Assembly (NCBI GenBank): GCA_964370295.1
Contig: CAYJIR010000006.1
Span: 21,716 to 85,715, forward strand
Direction of reading: 5' to 3'
DNA length: 64,000 bases
Origin: JAAYCI01 sp964370295
GTDB lineage: Bacteria; Bacillota; Clostridia; Oscillospirales; Ruminococcaceae
This document shows, one piece after another, positions 8,661 through 16,978 of the stretch (the first letter of the stretch is position 1; each line of letters starts with the position of its first letter). The notes beneath the pieces are model-generated. The model worked only from the letters and a program-made list of their open reading frames with translations. It was not told the DNA's origin and made no database searches. The position numbers and the translations under genes are program-made.

Positions 8661-8915
8661 TTAGCCGGTAACATAGGGCAAAAGAGCCAAGTGACGCGCG
8701 CGTTTAATAGCAATGGTTAAATCGCGCTGATGTTTGGCGCAAGTGCCAGTGACGCGACGGGGGATAATTTTAGAGCGTTCACTCATGTATTTACGCAAGC
8801 GTCCCACGTCTTTATAATCGATGTTAGACACACGGTCTACACAAAAGCTACAAACTTTACGACGGCCGCGATGTGGCGGGCGTGAAGAACGAGATTCATT
8901 TCTTTCGTAAGCCAT
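8661..8915 (-). CDS. rpsR: 30S ribosomal protein S18
   Basis: Small-subunit ribosomal protein that binds 16S rRNA as a pair with S6 on the platform. The 84-residue product has the basic N-terminus and the core KVCSFCVDRV, NIDYKDVGRLRKYMSERSKI, PRRVTGTCAKHQRDLTIAIK. The CxxC pair and a later Cys suggest a zinc-type (C+) S18. The start MAYERN follows GGAGG at suitable distance; the eight extra residues of the longer frame are not S18-like. It is the last gene of the conserved trio rpsF-ssb-rpsR. Confidence 0.96.
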   Translation of the reverse strand: MAYERNESRSSRPPHRGRRKVCSFCVDRVSNIDYKDVGRLRKYMSERSKIIPRRVTGTCAKHQRDLTIAIKRARHLALLPYVTG

Positions 8916-8956
8916 ACGATATAAGCCTCCTTCGGGCAATTTTTTAAAAGTTGTTG

Positions 8957-9400
8957 TTAAAAGGGTAGATCTTCACTTTCATCTACCACGGCAAAATCTT
9001 CTGGTGCACCTGCAGAGAACGAGCTGGTCTCAGGGCTGGAGCGGCGCTCAAAGCTGCCGTCTGTATCCCCGCCTGCAGAGCGCTTGCTCTCGGCAAAATT
9101 GGCATTGTTTACCACAATTTCATACGCCTTGCGTTTAATGCCTTCACGGTCTTCATAGTTATGCGTTTGCAAAGAACCGTCTATGGCCACAAGTTGGCCT
9201 TTTTTAAAGTATTTGCAAATAAATTCGGCTGTACTGCGCCAGGCCACAATATCAAAAAAATCGGTTTGGCGTTCGCTGCCGGATTTTACATAGCTACGGT
9301 CGCAAGCGATGGTAAAGCGTGTGGTGCTGATTCCGTTTGGTGTTTTTCGTAACTCAGGGTCGGCCACAAGGCGTCCCATAACGGCAATAACATTCAGCAT
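8957..9400 (-). CDS. ssb: Single-stranded DNA-binding protein
   Basis: Coats single-stranded DNA during replication, recombination and repair. The 147-residue protein begins MLNVIAVMGRLVADPELR, typical of the SSB OB-fold (residues about 1-105). A Ser/Gly-rich disordered linker follows, then an acidic tail ending EDLPF, the partner-docking tip found in functional SSBs. It lies two bases after rpsF and 41 bases before rpsR in the usual operon. Confidence 0.97.
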   Translation of the reverse strand: MLNVIAVMGRLVADPELRKTPNGISTTRFTIACDRSYVKSGSERQTDFFDIVAWRSTAEFICKYFKKGQLVAIDGSLQTHNYEDREGIKRKAYEIVVNNANFAESKRSAGGDTDGSFERRSSPETSSFSAGAPEDFAVVDESEDLPF

Positions 9401-9402
9401 AA

Positions 9403-9771
9403 TTATGCCTCCTCAGCGGCGGCCTCTTTTGCCTGCGAAGCCGGCGATTCATCTGCTTGGGCGGCGGCTTTCTCCGGCAGTTGCTCGCCGGGGTCTTTTG
9501 CAATTACCAAATTGCGAAGCACACCGTCTGTAATTCTGTACACACGGTTGAGTTCTGTGATGAAAGTGGGTTCGCTTTCAAAATGAATGAGCGTGTACAC
9601 ACCTTCGAACTCTTTGTTGATGGGATACGCTAATCGGCGTTTGCCCCACTCATCTACCGCATCGATTGTGCCATTTTTAGCAATCAAATCTTTGAATTTT
9701 CCAACGAGGCTTGCGGTATCTTCCTCATTTAGGGTTGCGCTGGTAACCAGCATGGTTTCGTACTTGGGCAT
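9403..9771 (-). CDS. rpsF: 30S ribosomal protein S6
   Basis: Binds 16S rRNA with S18. The 122-residue product starts MPKYETMLVTSATLNEED and has the S6 core KNGTIDAVDEWGKRRLAYPI and EGVYTLIHFESEP. It ends with an Ala/Glu/Ser-rich tail of about 25 residues beyond the folded domain. AGAAGGAGGT precedes the chosen ATG (9769-9771); an earlier in-frame start at 9810 lies inside the leader hairpin and is rejected. First gene of rpsF-ssb-rpsR. Confidence 0.96.
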   Translation of the reverse strand: MPKYETMLVTSATLNEEDTASLVGKFKDLIAKNGTIDAVDEWGKRRLAYPINKEFEGVYTLIHFESEPTFITELNRVYRITDGVLRNLVIAKDPGEQLPEKAAAQADESPASQAKEAAAEEA

Positions 9772-9799
9772 TTCGTTGCACCTCCTTCTGGACTTAAAG

Positions 9800-9821
9800 G
9801 CCCGCAGCAAAGGCTACAGGC
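9800..9821 (-). promoter_or_regulatory. rpsF leader hairpin, possible S6:S18 autoregulatory site
   Basis: In the minus-strand leader GCCTGTAGC pairs with GCTGCGGGC across a four-base loop, just upstream of the rpsF ribosome site. Leaders of this operon often carry an S6:S18-binding hairpin that feeds back on translation. I could not confirm the diagnostic internal loop, so the role is inferred from position only. Confidence 0.35.
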
Positions 9822-9870
9822 AAGGATTTGCGGAGTTGTTCCGCACTATCTTTTAAATAGATAGCACTTA

Positions 9871-9899
9871 ATCATATCGAATATTTAGCGTTTTGTCAA
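9871..9899 (-). promoter_or_regulatory. Promoter of rpsF-ssb-rpsR
   Basis: On the minus strand TTGACA (9894-9899), a 17-base spacer and TATGAT (9871-9876). The leader is about 95 bases. Confidence 0.8.
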
Positions 9900-9927
9900 G
9901 CCCAAATTCTCTTTCTCTGGGGAAGAG

Positions 9928-9957
9928 TTGCCCGAAGTTCCGCTTTTGTGGTATACT
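9928..9957 (+). promoter_or_regulatory. Promoter of the aroB-aroC-aroA-tyrA operon
   Basis: TTGCCC (9928-9933), an 18-base spacer and TATACT (9952-9957), about 50 bases upstream of aroB. Confidence 0.6.
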
Positions 9958-10007
9958 AATCATAAATATACAGAAAAATTTTACAAAAGTATATAGTTAC
10001 GGTAGGT

Positions 10008-11039
10008 TTGGGGGGAAAAGAGCTGAAATTACGAGTGCATCTTTCGGATAGAAGCTACAACATCATTGTAAAACGTGGCTCGCTTCAACAGGCATCGGCG
10101 CATGGCGATTTTAATAGAAAAGTATTAATTTTAAGTGATGTGAATGTGCCCAAAGAGTACATCCAATGTTTGCAAGCACAATGCAAACAAGCGCACCTTT
10201 TTTTTGTACGCGGTGGAGAGGCTAGCAAAAGTGTGCAAGATTGGCAGGCAGTGTTATCGCATATGCTAGAATTGGGCTTCGACCGTGGTGATTGCGTGGC
10301 TGCTGTGGGTGGAGGTGTAGTGGGCGATTTGGGTGGTTTTGTGGCAGCAAGTTATATGCGGGGCATAGATTTTTTTCAATTCCCCACCACCACGCTTTCG
10401 CAAATAGATTCTTCCATTGGTGGAAAAGTGGCCATCAATTTGGCCGGTGCAAAAAATGTAGTGGGGGCGTTTCATCAGCCAAAGCTAGTGGTTATCGATC
10501 CGGATACACTGGAAACTTTGGATAAACGTCACTGGGCCAATGGTATGGCCGAGGCGTTAAAAACAGGCCTTATCGGTAGTAGTGAAGTGTTGCAGTTGAT
10601 GGAAGAGGAAGATATAGAAAAATGCTATGAAGAGATACTTTGTCTCTGCCTGCGGTATAAGAAGATGATTGTAGAGTGCGACGAAACCGAGCAGGGCGAC
10701 AGAAAGCTTTTAAATTTTGGCCATACGATAGGCCACGGAATAGAGGCAGCTTTGCAGCAGCATTCTAAAGAAGAGGTTCTCTTGCATGGAGAATGTGTGG
10801 CGCTTGGGATGTTGCCTATGATAACGGATGCTTCCTTGCGTGCCAGGGTAAAAACTGTGATGAAAAAATTGCATTTGCCGCTTAGTCACATGGCGAATAC
10901 GCAAGAAATTTTGCCTTATATTTTTAGTGATAAAAAGCGAAAAGGTGATGTATTCACTGTGGTTCGGGTTCAAAAACCGGGCCTTGGATATTTAGACACC
11001 GTTTCTTATGATATAATATGTAAAATGTTGGGGGATTAA
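10008..11039 (+). CDS. aroB: 3-Dehydroquinate synthase
   Basis: Cyclises DAHP to 3-dehydroquinate, second step of the shikimate pathway, using NAD and a divalent metal. The frame of up to 343 residues has the NAD-binding motif GGGVVGDLGGFVAASYMRG and the FPTTTLSQIDSSIGGKVAIN stretch. Metal ligands are apparent in MAEALKTGLIG and FGHTIGHGIEA. No ATG fits the N-terminus. TTG 10008, CTG 10023 and GTG 10035 are in frame before LSDRSYNIIV. The run GGGGGGAAAAG (10009-10020) looks like the ribosome site, which would favour 10023 or 10035; 10008 is kept as the longest choice. First gene of aroB-aroC-aroA-tyrA. Confidence 0.93.
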   Translation: MGGKELKLRVHLSDRSYNIIVKRGSLQQASAHGDFNRKVLILSDVNVPKEYIQCLQAQCKQAHLFFVRGGEASKSVQDWQAVLSHMLELGFDRGDCVAAVGGGVVGDLGGFVAASYMRGIDFFQFPTTTLSQIDSSIGGKVAINLAGAKNVVGAFHQPKLVVIDPDTLETLDKRHWANGMAEALKTGLIGSSEVLQLMEEEDIEKCYEEILCLCLRYKKMIVECDETEQGDRKLLNFGHTIGHGIEAALQQHSKEEVLLHGECVALGMLPMITDASLRARVKTVMKKLHLPLSHMANTQEILPYIFSDKKRKGDVFTVVRVQKPGLGYLDTVSYDIICKMLGD

Positions 11040-11042
11040 AGC

Positions 11043-12176
11043 ATGCAACGAAACAGTTTTGGTTCGTTTATCAATATAACATTATTTGGCGAAAGCCACG
11101 GCCCAATGGTGGGTGTGGTGATTGACGGGCTTGCCCCCGGCCTTATTATTGATAAAGATTTTATTTCTTTCGAGATGGATAAACGTCGTGCTGTGGGTGC
11201 AATTTCCACAGCGCGGCAAGAAGACGATCAAGTGGAGTTTCTTTCCGGCGTGTATGAAGGGCATACCACGGGGACACCGCTGTGCTTGGTGGTGCATAAC
11301 AAAAATACGCGTCCGTCGGACTATGATAGTTTGTACAATATCCCACGGCCGGGCCATGCTGATTTTACCGGGCGCATGAAATATCGTGGCTATGCAGACC
11401 CACGTGGAGGAGGCCATTTTTCAGGCAGGCTTACAGCACCTCTTGTGGCCGCCGGGGCCATTTTTCGTCAGCTTTTGGCACAGCAGGGGATTTTGCTGGG
11501 CACACATTTATGTTCTTGTGCCACGCTGGAGGATGCCCTGTTGCCGGAAGATGAACCGAGTTTGCGTGTGGCACTTACCCAATTGAACGAAAAGCGCTTT
11601 GCCACCTTAGACGATGATATCGGCATGCAAATGCAAAACGCCATTGTGGCTGCAAAAAATGGTGGAGATAGTGTGGGTGGGGCCTTAGAAACGGCCGTTG
11701 TGGGCTTACCTGCCGGCTTAGGTGAACCATTTTTTGCGTCGGTGGAGAGTGAACTGTCGGCTTTATTGTTTAGCATACCGGCTATAAAAGGCGTGGAATT
11801 TGGTCTTGGCTTTGGTTTTGCCTACATGAATGGGAGCCAGGCAAACGATGCTTTTTGCCTGCGCGAGGGGCAGATACAAACCACAACCAACTTTAACGGA
11901 GGCGTAAACGGTGGCATTACAAATGGAATGCCATTGATAGTGCGCAGTGTTGTAAAGCCTACCCCCAGCATTTCTCTTGCACAAAAATCGGTGGACTTTG
12001 TCAGCGGAAATGAGGTGACGTTGCAGCTAAAAGGTCGTCACGATCCTTGCATTTTACATCGAGCTCGTGCCGTAGCCGATGCTGTTGTTGCTTTCGGTTT
12101 GTGTGATTTATTATGTCAACAATATGGTGTTAGCTGGCAATTGAAACCACTCGAAGATCAGGCCAAGGAGGGTTAG
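11043..12176 (+). CDS. aroC: Chorismate synthase
   Basis: Makes chorismate from EPSP by an FMN-dependent 1,4-elimination; last step of the shikimate pathway. The 377-residue length is normal. Signatures visible are LFGESHGPMVGVVIDG at the N-terminus, RPGHADFTGRMKY around residue 100, and GRHDPCILHRA near the C-terminus. A GGGGGA ribosome site lies just upstream and overlaps the end of aroB; the start is three bases after the aroB stop. Confidence 0.97.
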   Translation: MQRNSFGSFINITLFGESHGPMVGVVIDGLAPGLIIDKDFISFEMDKRRAVGAISTARQEDDQVEFLSGVYEGHTTGTPLCLVVHNKNTRPSDYDSLYNIPRPGHADFTGRMKYRGYADPRGGGHFSGRLTAPLVAAGAIFRQLLAQQGILLGTHLCSCATLEDALLPEDEPSLRVALTQLNEKRFATLDDDIGMQMQNAIVAAKNGGDSVGGALETAVVGLPAGLGEPFFASVESELSALLFSIPAIKGVEFGLGFGFAYMNGSQANDAFCLREGQIQTTTNFNGGVNGGITNGMPLIVRSVVKPTPSISLAQKSVDFVSGNEVTLQLKGRHDPCILHRARAVADAVVAFGLCDLLCQQYGVSWQLKPLEDQAKEG

Positions 12177-13457
12177 GTGCGCATTCAAATAAACTCTTTT
12201 GCACCTGCGGGTAGCATTGCTTTACCACCCAGCAAAAGCATGGCACACCGTTTACTTATTTGTGCAGCACTTGCCGGTGGTGTGTCGCGCCTAGGTGGAC
12301 TGGCTCTTTCCGAGGATATTCGTGCTACAATAGGTGCGCTGGAAGCATTGGGAGCCACTGTGGATTTTCAAGAAACCGGAGAGAGTGTGGTGACCGGGGC
12401 ATGTTTTGCGGATGAAAATTTTTGTCCCAAAACAGATATAGATTGCAAAGAGAGTGGATCTACCTTGCGATTTATGATACCACTTTTTGCACTTAGCGAT
12501 ACTCCCTGTCGACTGATAGGCGCAGAGCGACTTTTGCAGCGTCCGTTGCACGTGTATGAATCTCTTTTTCATAATAGCGGCCTTCCTTTCACGGTGGAGC
12601 GAACCAGCGTTTCATTTCAAGGTCCTTTACAAGCAGGGAGCTATACCTTGGCAGGCAATATTTCCAGCCAATTTATTTCGGGCTTATTATTTGCCTTGCC
12701 CCTTTTAGAGCAAGACAGTGTTTTGCATATCACCCCACCGTTCGAAAGCCGAGACTATGTGCAACTTACCCGTGCAGCCCAGGCACAGTTTGGTGTGCAA
12801 AGTACATGGGAAAATCCATTTACTTTGCATATTCGGGGCGGGCAAAGATATCATCCCGGCACGGCCTTTGTGGAGGGAGATTGGTCTCAGGCCGCTGTGC
12901 CGGCTGTGCTAGCTGCCGTTTGTGGGCCGCTGTTTTTAAAAGGATTACAAGAGGATAGCCAGCAAGGCGACCGGGTTATTTTGGATATTTTACGGCGCTG
13001 TGGTGCAAAAATAGTGCCTAATCATGGGGGGTATACCATCCAACCCGGTGAAGGGGACTTGCAAAGCCCCGGACGCATCGACCTTGCCAATTGTCCGGAT
13101 CTTGGCCCTATTCTTTGTGTTTTGGCCCTGTTTTGTGAGGGTACAACTGAAATTTACAACGCGGGCCGTTTACGCGAAAAAGAGAGTGACCGCATTGACT
13201 GCGTAGAACAAGAGTTGGCTAAACTTGGTGCAAAAATATATACTACACAAGACAGCATACGAATTGAAGGGGGGCATGCCTTGCATAGGGCATGCACGCA
13301 AAGTCATAACGACCACCGTGTTGTGATGGCCTTAAGTGCGGCGGCCGTTTGTGGGAAGCTTCCTTTACAAATAGAAGAGGCACAGGCCATATGCAAAAGT
13401 TGGCCGACTTTTTTTGAGGATTTGCAAGGCATAGGCATACAAACGGAGGAAATATGA
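12177..13457 (+). CDS. aroA: 3-Phosphoshikimate 1-carboxyvinyltransferase (EPSP synthase)
   Basis: Transfers the enolpyruvyl group from PEP to shikimate 3-phosphate. 426 residues, with two inside-out alpha/beta domains as in the family. Motifs are PPSKSMAHRLLICAAL near the N-terminus, ESGSTLRFMIPL around residue 93, VEGDWSQAAV, and REKESDRIDCVEQEL in the C-terminal half. The start is GTG immediately after the aroC stop (TAG GTG), preceded by AAGGAGG within the end of aroC. This is tight translational coupling. Confidence 0.97.
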   Translation: MRIQINSFAPAGSIALPPSKSMAHRLLICAALAGGVSRLGGLALSEDIRATIGALEALGATVDFQETGESVVTGACFADENFCPKTDIDCKESGSTLRFMIPLFALSDTPCRLIGAERLLQRPLHVYESLFHNSGLPFTVERTSVSFQGPLQAGSYTLAGNISSQFISGLLFALPLLEQDSVLHITPPFESRDYVQLTRAAQAQFGVQSTWENPFTLHIRGGQRYHPGTAFVEGDWSQAAVPAVLAAVCGPLFLKGLQEDSQQGDRVILDILRRCGAKIVPNHGGYTIQPGEGDLQSPGRIDLANCPDLGPILCVLALFCEGTTEIYNAGRLREKESDRIDCVEQELAKLGAKIYTTQDSIRIEGGHALHRACTQSHNDHRVVMALSAAAVCGKLPLQIEEAQAICKSWPTFFEDLQGIGIQTEEI

Positions 13458-14326
13458 CAAAAGACAAGCGCTTTCTCATCGTGGGCATGGGGCTGATGGG
13501 TGGCAGTTATGCCATGGGGCTTACTAGGGCCGGATATTCGGTAGACGGTTTAGATGAGAATCCCGATGCCATTGGGTATGCACTGGAGCATAAACTAATC
13601 GAAAACGGTGGAGATGCAAAACAAGCGCCCTTTTTACTGCGCAAGGCGGACTATATTATTCTTTCGTTGTATCCAAATGACATTTTGCCCTGGTTGCAAA
13701 CACATCGAGCCAATTTTAAACCGGGTGCATTAATAAGTGATCTTGCCGGTGTGAAAGCTTGTTTTATAGAAGAAGCGCAAACCGTATTGGCGCCTTGGCA
13801 CGAGTTTATTGCCTGCCATCCAATGGCGGGAAGAGAAGTGAGTGGTGTGCAGCATGCAAGTGCCGATATGTTTCATGGGGCAAACTTTTTAATTACACCC
13901 ACAGAGCGTAACACAGAAACAGGTATGGAGTTTGCGCGTCAACTGGCACAAGTTTTGGCATTTGGGCACATAGAGGTGCTTTCTCCCGAGCATCACGATC
14001 AAATTGTAGCCTATGTTAGTCAGCTTACCCATGCGATTGCTGTCAGTTTGATGAATGCCAATGATGACCCTTTATTGCCCAAAGTAACCGGTGATAGTTT
14101 TCGCGATTTAACACGCATAGCAAACATGAATGCGCATCTGTGGAGTGAGCTGTTTTTAGCAAATGCGCCGACTTTGCTTTCGCAAATAGACAGTTTTGCG
14201 GCCAGCTTGCAAACATTGCGTATGGCGTTGCTGGAAAAAGATAAGCAAGCATTGGAAACCATGTTTACAAATAGCACAAAACGTCGTTTGGACTTTGCCC
14301 GTGCAGACGAAACCGAAAAGATATAA
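13454..14326 (+). CDS. tyrA: Prephenate dehydrogenase
   Basis: Oxidatively decarboxylates prephenate to 4-hydroxyphenylpyruvate for tyrosine synthesis. The 290-residue protein has an N-terminal Rossmann motif VGMGLMGGSYAMGL and the family segments LISDLAGVK, ACHPMAGREVSGV and YVSQLTHAIAVSL. It lacks an added chorismate mutase or ACT domain. The ATG overlaps the aroA stop by four bases (ATGA) and follows GGAGG. No pheA, aroE, aroK or DAHP synthase gene appears in the window. Confidence 0.93.
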   Translation: MTKDKRFLIVGMGLMGGSYAMGLTRAGYSVDGLDENPDAIGYALEHKLIENGGDAKQAPFLLRKADYIILSLYPNDILPWLQTHRANFKPGALISDLAGVKACFIEEAQTVLAPWHEFIACHPMAGREVSGVQHASADMFHGANFLITPTERNTETGMEFARQLAQVLAFGHIEVLSPEHHDQIVAYVSQLTHAIAVSLMNANDDPLLPKVTGDSFRDLTRIANMNAHLWSELFLANAPTLLSQIDSFAASLQTLRMALLEKDKQALETMFTNSTKRRLDFARADETEKI

Positions 14327-14354
14327 AATTTTGCATTGTAAACAAAAGAAAAAA

Positions 14355-14383
14355 TTGACAATAGCTGTTATATATGTTATTAT
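14355..14383 (+). promoter_or_regulatory. Promoter of tRNA-Arg
   Basis: TTGACA (14355-14360), a 17-base spacer and TATTAT (14378-14383), 13 bases before the tRNA. Confidence 0.75.
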
Positions 14384-14395
14384 AATTGAGGCTTT

Positions 14396-14472
14396 GCGCT
14401 GCTAGCTCAGCTGGATAGAGTGACTGGCTACGAACCAGTAGGCCGGGGGTTCGAATCCCTCGCAGCGCACCA
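14396..14472 (+). tRNA. tRNA-Arg (anticodon ACG)
   Basis: A full cloverleaf can be drawn. The acceptor GCGCTGC (14396-14402) pairs with GCAGCGC (14462-14468). The D arm has AGCTCAGCTGGATAGAG. The anticodon stem ACTGG/CCAGT closes the loop CTACGAA with anticodon ACG, and the T arm has GGGGG TTCGAAT CCCTC. Discriminator A and CCA are encoded. ACG is normally edited to ICG by TadA to read CGN codons. Confidence 0.96.
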
Positions 14473-14488
14473 TATGGGTATAACAGAA

Positions 14489-14528
14489 AAGCTGTCATCG
14501 GGAAAAATTCTCGATAGACGGCTTTTTT
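14489..14528 (+). terminator. Terminator after tRNA-Arg
   Basis: AGCTGTC-ATCG pairs with CGAT-AGACGGCT across an A-rich loop, followed by a T-run. Confidence 0.7.
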
Positions 14529-14732
14529 GTTGCCCGTTTTGGCAGAAAATACCTATTTTAACGATGATGGATTGTGAGCCGTCATTTCGGGTTTAGGATA
14601 AGGACGGCGAATTTTTGCTTTATCGGTTTTTTCTATTTAAAAGCCTACAAAGCTATCGATATAGTCAAATCATATTCGTCAATATTGATATTATCGACAA
14701 GTAAAACATAGGCAGTTTGCCAAATAAAATAC
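14529..14732. other. Gene-free AT-rich spacer
   Basis: About 200 bases between the tRNA terminator and the TetR-type operator. It holds one weak GCCGTC/GACGGC hairpin followed by a short T-run (about 14575-14620), and no coding signal that I can support. Confidence 0.5.
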
Positions 14733-14778
14733 ATACATTCATGAATGTATTGACTATAGCTGCCAAGTGTGCTATATT
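14733..14778 (+). promoter_or_regulatory. Promoter and operator 1 of the TetR-controlled cluster
   Basis: ATACATTCATGAATGTAT (14733-14750) is a perfect 18-base palindrome touching the -35 box of TTGACT (14750-14755), 17-base spacer, TATATT (14773-14778). An 18-base near-copy lies at 16936-16953 before the carbamoyltransferase gene. The TetR-family protein encoded between the two sites is the obvious candidate binder (inference). Confidence 0.75.
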
Positions 14779-14887
14779 ACCCTATGTAAACAAACAAAAA
14801 TGAGAGATTTGCTATTTTTCGACATAATTTGATCTGATGCATTTTATTTGAGTAATTTTATGCATTTGTTATAGGATGGTGATGCTT

Positions 14888-16249
14888 ATGGAAGAGAATC
14901 ACAATGAAAAGATTACTCGTCAAAATTGGAGGAAATTTCTTATACCGTCCCTCCTGGGAACTATCCTATTTTTAACCCCTATATCGTATCAGGGAACCAC
15001 TACTTTGATTGTGGGTATTATTGTAGACATCATAGAAGAAATTTTGGGCCAAAGTCTTGTCGTAATTATGACTCTTCTTATTGTTTCAAGTTCGGCTATT
15101 TCTTTAATTCATGCACTTAAGCCAATGAGGTTCATCAAGAAAACCCCGGAGTTGAGCGCCATGTTTGAAACCACAAAATTTTGGCTTTCAATTCGAGTGC
15201 TGGGAGCGATCATGGCTCCTTTGATTTTATTTCATATAGGTCCCACGTGGCTTCATTCAGATACTACCGGTGGGAATATCTTGTTTGTGCTCTTGCCCGC
15301 TTGCGGGGTCTGGTTTGTTGCCTCTGGGCTTCTCTTACCATTGCTAACAGATTATGGTGCGATGGATTTTATTGGGGCAATATTTCAAAGATTTTCGAGA
15401 GTATTATTCCGCCTTCCGGGAAGAGCACTCATGGATTGTTTCGCCTCATGGGTAGGTTCTGGTGTTTGTGGAACCATGCTAACCATTAACCAATATAACA
15501 AAGGATATTATACCGCAAGAGAGGCCTCGATAATCGTTACAAACTTCTCTGTTATAGGGATAGGTTTTACTGTTGCTATGTTGCAATATATTCAAATTGA
15601 AGCCTTGTTTGTTCCTTTTTATATCTCTGTTATAGCCGTTGGCTTTGTTTGTTCTATCATAACACCTCGTATATGGCCGCTCAATAAAGTGGTTGACCAA
15701 TACGATGAGCAAGCGGGAAAACAAATTCATGAAGATGCTCCCCAAAACACATCCACTTTGCGTTGGGGGATACAGGCTGCCATTAAGCGCGCGAAAACAT
15801 CACCTTCTGTGGGGACATTTTTTAAAAATGGCATTGCCAATACACTAAGCATCATCACAAACACTTGTCCTGTCCTCGTGGCCTTGGGAACGATTTGTTT
15901 GATTGTTGCAGAGTATACTTCTTTTTTTGAAATTATTTCATATCCATTTGTAGCATTGTTAAACCTGTTGCAGGTGCCAGAGGCCACTTCGGCTGCACCG
16001 GCGCTTATCGTTGGTTTTGCCGACCAATTTCTTCCGTTTATTGTAGCCTCAGGTGTCACAGAAATCTATACTAAATTTGTTATAGGTGTTGTAGCGGTTT
16101 TGCAAATTATTTATATAACCGAAATAGGCGCAATGATTCTCACTTCGAGAATACCCCTTGGCATCGGAAAACTCTTTGTTATTTTTTTAGAGCGCACAAT
16201 CATAAGTCTCCCACTTGTGGTTTTTATGGCAAATATTTTAGCAGTGTGA
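14888..16249 (+). CDS. YjiH-family polytopic membrane protein, putative transporter
   Basis: An integral membrane protein of about 453 residues with roughly ten hydrophobic segments. It resembles the YjiH group, which carries nucleoside-recognition (Gate)-type domains; no substrate is established and I cannot infer one from sequence alone. The N-terminal region LIPSLLGTILFLTPISYQG and the ASWVGSGVCGTML stretch are the most family-like. Several starts are in frame (14876, 14882, 14888); GGATGGTGA best serves ATG 14888. It is the first gene after operator 1 and is followed closely by the TetR gene. Its place in the cluster suggests uptake or efflux of the compound handled by the deiminase and carbamoyltransferase. 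Confidence 0.72.
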   Translation: MEENHNEKITRQNWRKFLIPSLLGTILFLTPISYQGTTTLIVGIIVDIIEEILGQSLVVIMTLLIVSSSAISLIHALKPMRFIKKTPELSAMFETTKFWLSIRVLGAIMAPLILFHIGPTWLHSDTTGGNILFVLLPACGVWFVASGLLLPLLTDYGAMDFIGAIFQRFSRVLFRLPGRALMDCFASWVGSGVCGTMLTINQYNKGYYTAREASIIVTNFSVIGIGFTVAMLQYIQIEALFVPFYISVIAVGFVCSIITPRIWPLNKVVDQYDEQAGKQIHEDAPQNTSTLRWGIQAAIKRAKTSPSVGTFFKNGIANTLSIITNTCPVLVALGTICLIVAEYTSFFEIISYPFVALLNLLQVPEATSAAPALIVGFADQFLPFIVASGVTEIYTKFVIGVVAVLQIIYITEIGAMILTSRIPLGIGKLFVIFLERTIISLPLVVFMANILAV

Positions 16250-16277
16250 TAAAATGAAGCATAGAGGGGGTGAAGCT

Positions 16278-16886
16278 TTGGAGCGTAAACGAAATACAGC
16301 CGAAACCAAAGAAGAGATAATACAATCGGCGATAAGACTTTTTGAAGCACAGGGATACTCAAAGACCACTTTAGAACAAATTGCTGCCGGGGCCAATATG
16401 ACCCGTGGCGCTTTCTATTGGAATTTTAAAACAAAAAAAGATCTTTTAGACGAAATAGAAAAACGGTATGAACGCTTTTACCGCAGCATCTATGATGAAG
16501 TGGTCGAGCAGGAGTCAGCATTGGAAACCTTGCGCATTCTCTTAAAAACCAACTTGGTAAAGAAACTTACACCCAGCCCATACAGTATCATGTTACGTTA
16601 TAAAATCGAGTCTGCGATTGAGCTTAAAGAATTGATTGAGCGGCAGCAAAATTTGGATTATCAATTTATATCGTTTATTAAAAACCAAGTTCAAAGAGGT
16701 ATAGCGCAAAATGAATTTTCAAAAGAAATTAATGCAGAGGAAGTTGCCTTTTATATTTATAGTTTTCTCCTTGGTTTCGATTCTTTTGTGATGACCCATA
16801 GTCTAAATGCAGAGTCTAAGTTTTCGCCTGATAAAGAGATGATTTCTCGATATGTTGAGAAAATTCTTAAAGTTTTGCATCACTAA
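16278..16886 (+). CDS. TetR/AcrR-family transcriptional regulator
   Basis: A 202-residue regulator. The N-terminal TetR helix-turn-helix is clear: KEEIIQSAIRLFEAQGYSKT then TLEQIAAGANMTRGAFYWNF (residues about 10-55). A variable all-helical ligand domain follows. I prefer TTG 16278 because GAGGGGGTGA lies at the right distance; an ATG at 16254 would place that site inside the gene. It is co-oriented with the flanking transporter and enzyme genes. The duplicated palindrome ATACATNCATGNATGTAT at 14733 and 16936 is the likely operator, and the ligand may be an amine or guanidino compound (inference). Confidence 0.9.
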   Translation: MERKRNTAETKEEIIQSAIRLFEAQGYSKTTLEQIAAGANMTRGAFYWNFKTKKDLLDEIEKRYERFYRSIYDEVVEQESALETLRILLKTNLVKKLTPSPYSIMLRYKIESAIELKELIERQQNLDYQFISFIKNQVQRGIAQNEFSKEINAEEVAFYIYSFLLGFDSFVMTHSLNAESKFSPDKEMISRYVEKILKVLHH

Positions 16887-16887
16887 T

Positions 16888-16953
16888 GTGAGTATCCCCT
16901 TTCGATTTCGAAAGGGGTATTAAACAACACATAAAATACATCCATGTATGTAT
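16888..16953 (+). promoter_or_regulatory. Hairpin and TetR operator 2 upstream of the carbamoyltransferase gene
   Basis: A hairpin (ATCCCCTTTCGA with TCGAAAGGGGTAT) follows the TetR stop. Then comes ATACATCCATGTATGTAT (16936-16953), matching operator 1 at 16 of 18 positions. A clear promoter is not visible here. The site could act as a roadblock on read-through, or control a promoter that I cannot define. Confidence 0.6.
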
Positions 16954-16978
16954 GTGAATATAAAATGGAGGTCACACT

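Noticed and set aside
14396..14472. Phage or island attachment site in tRNA-Arg
   Set aside because: No repeat of the tRNA 3' end was found downstream and no integrase gene is present; kept only as a weak hypothesis about the accessory cluster.
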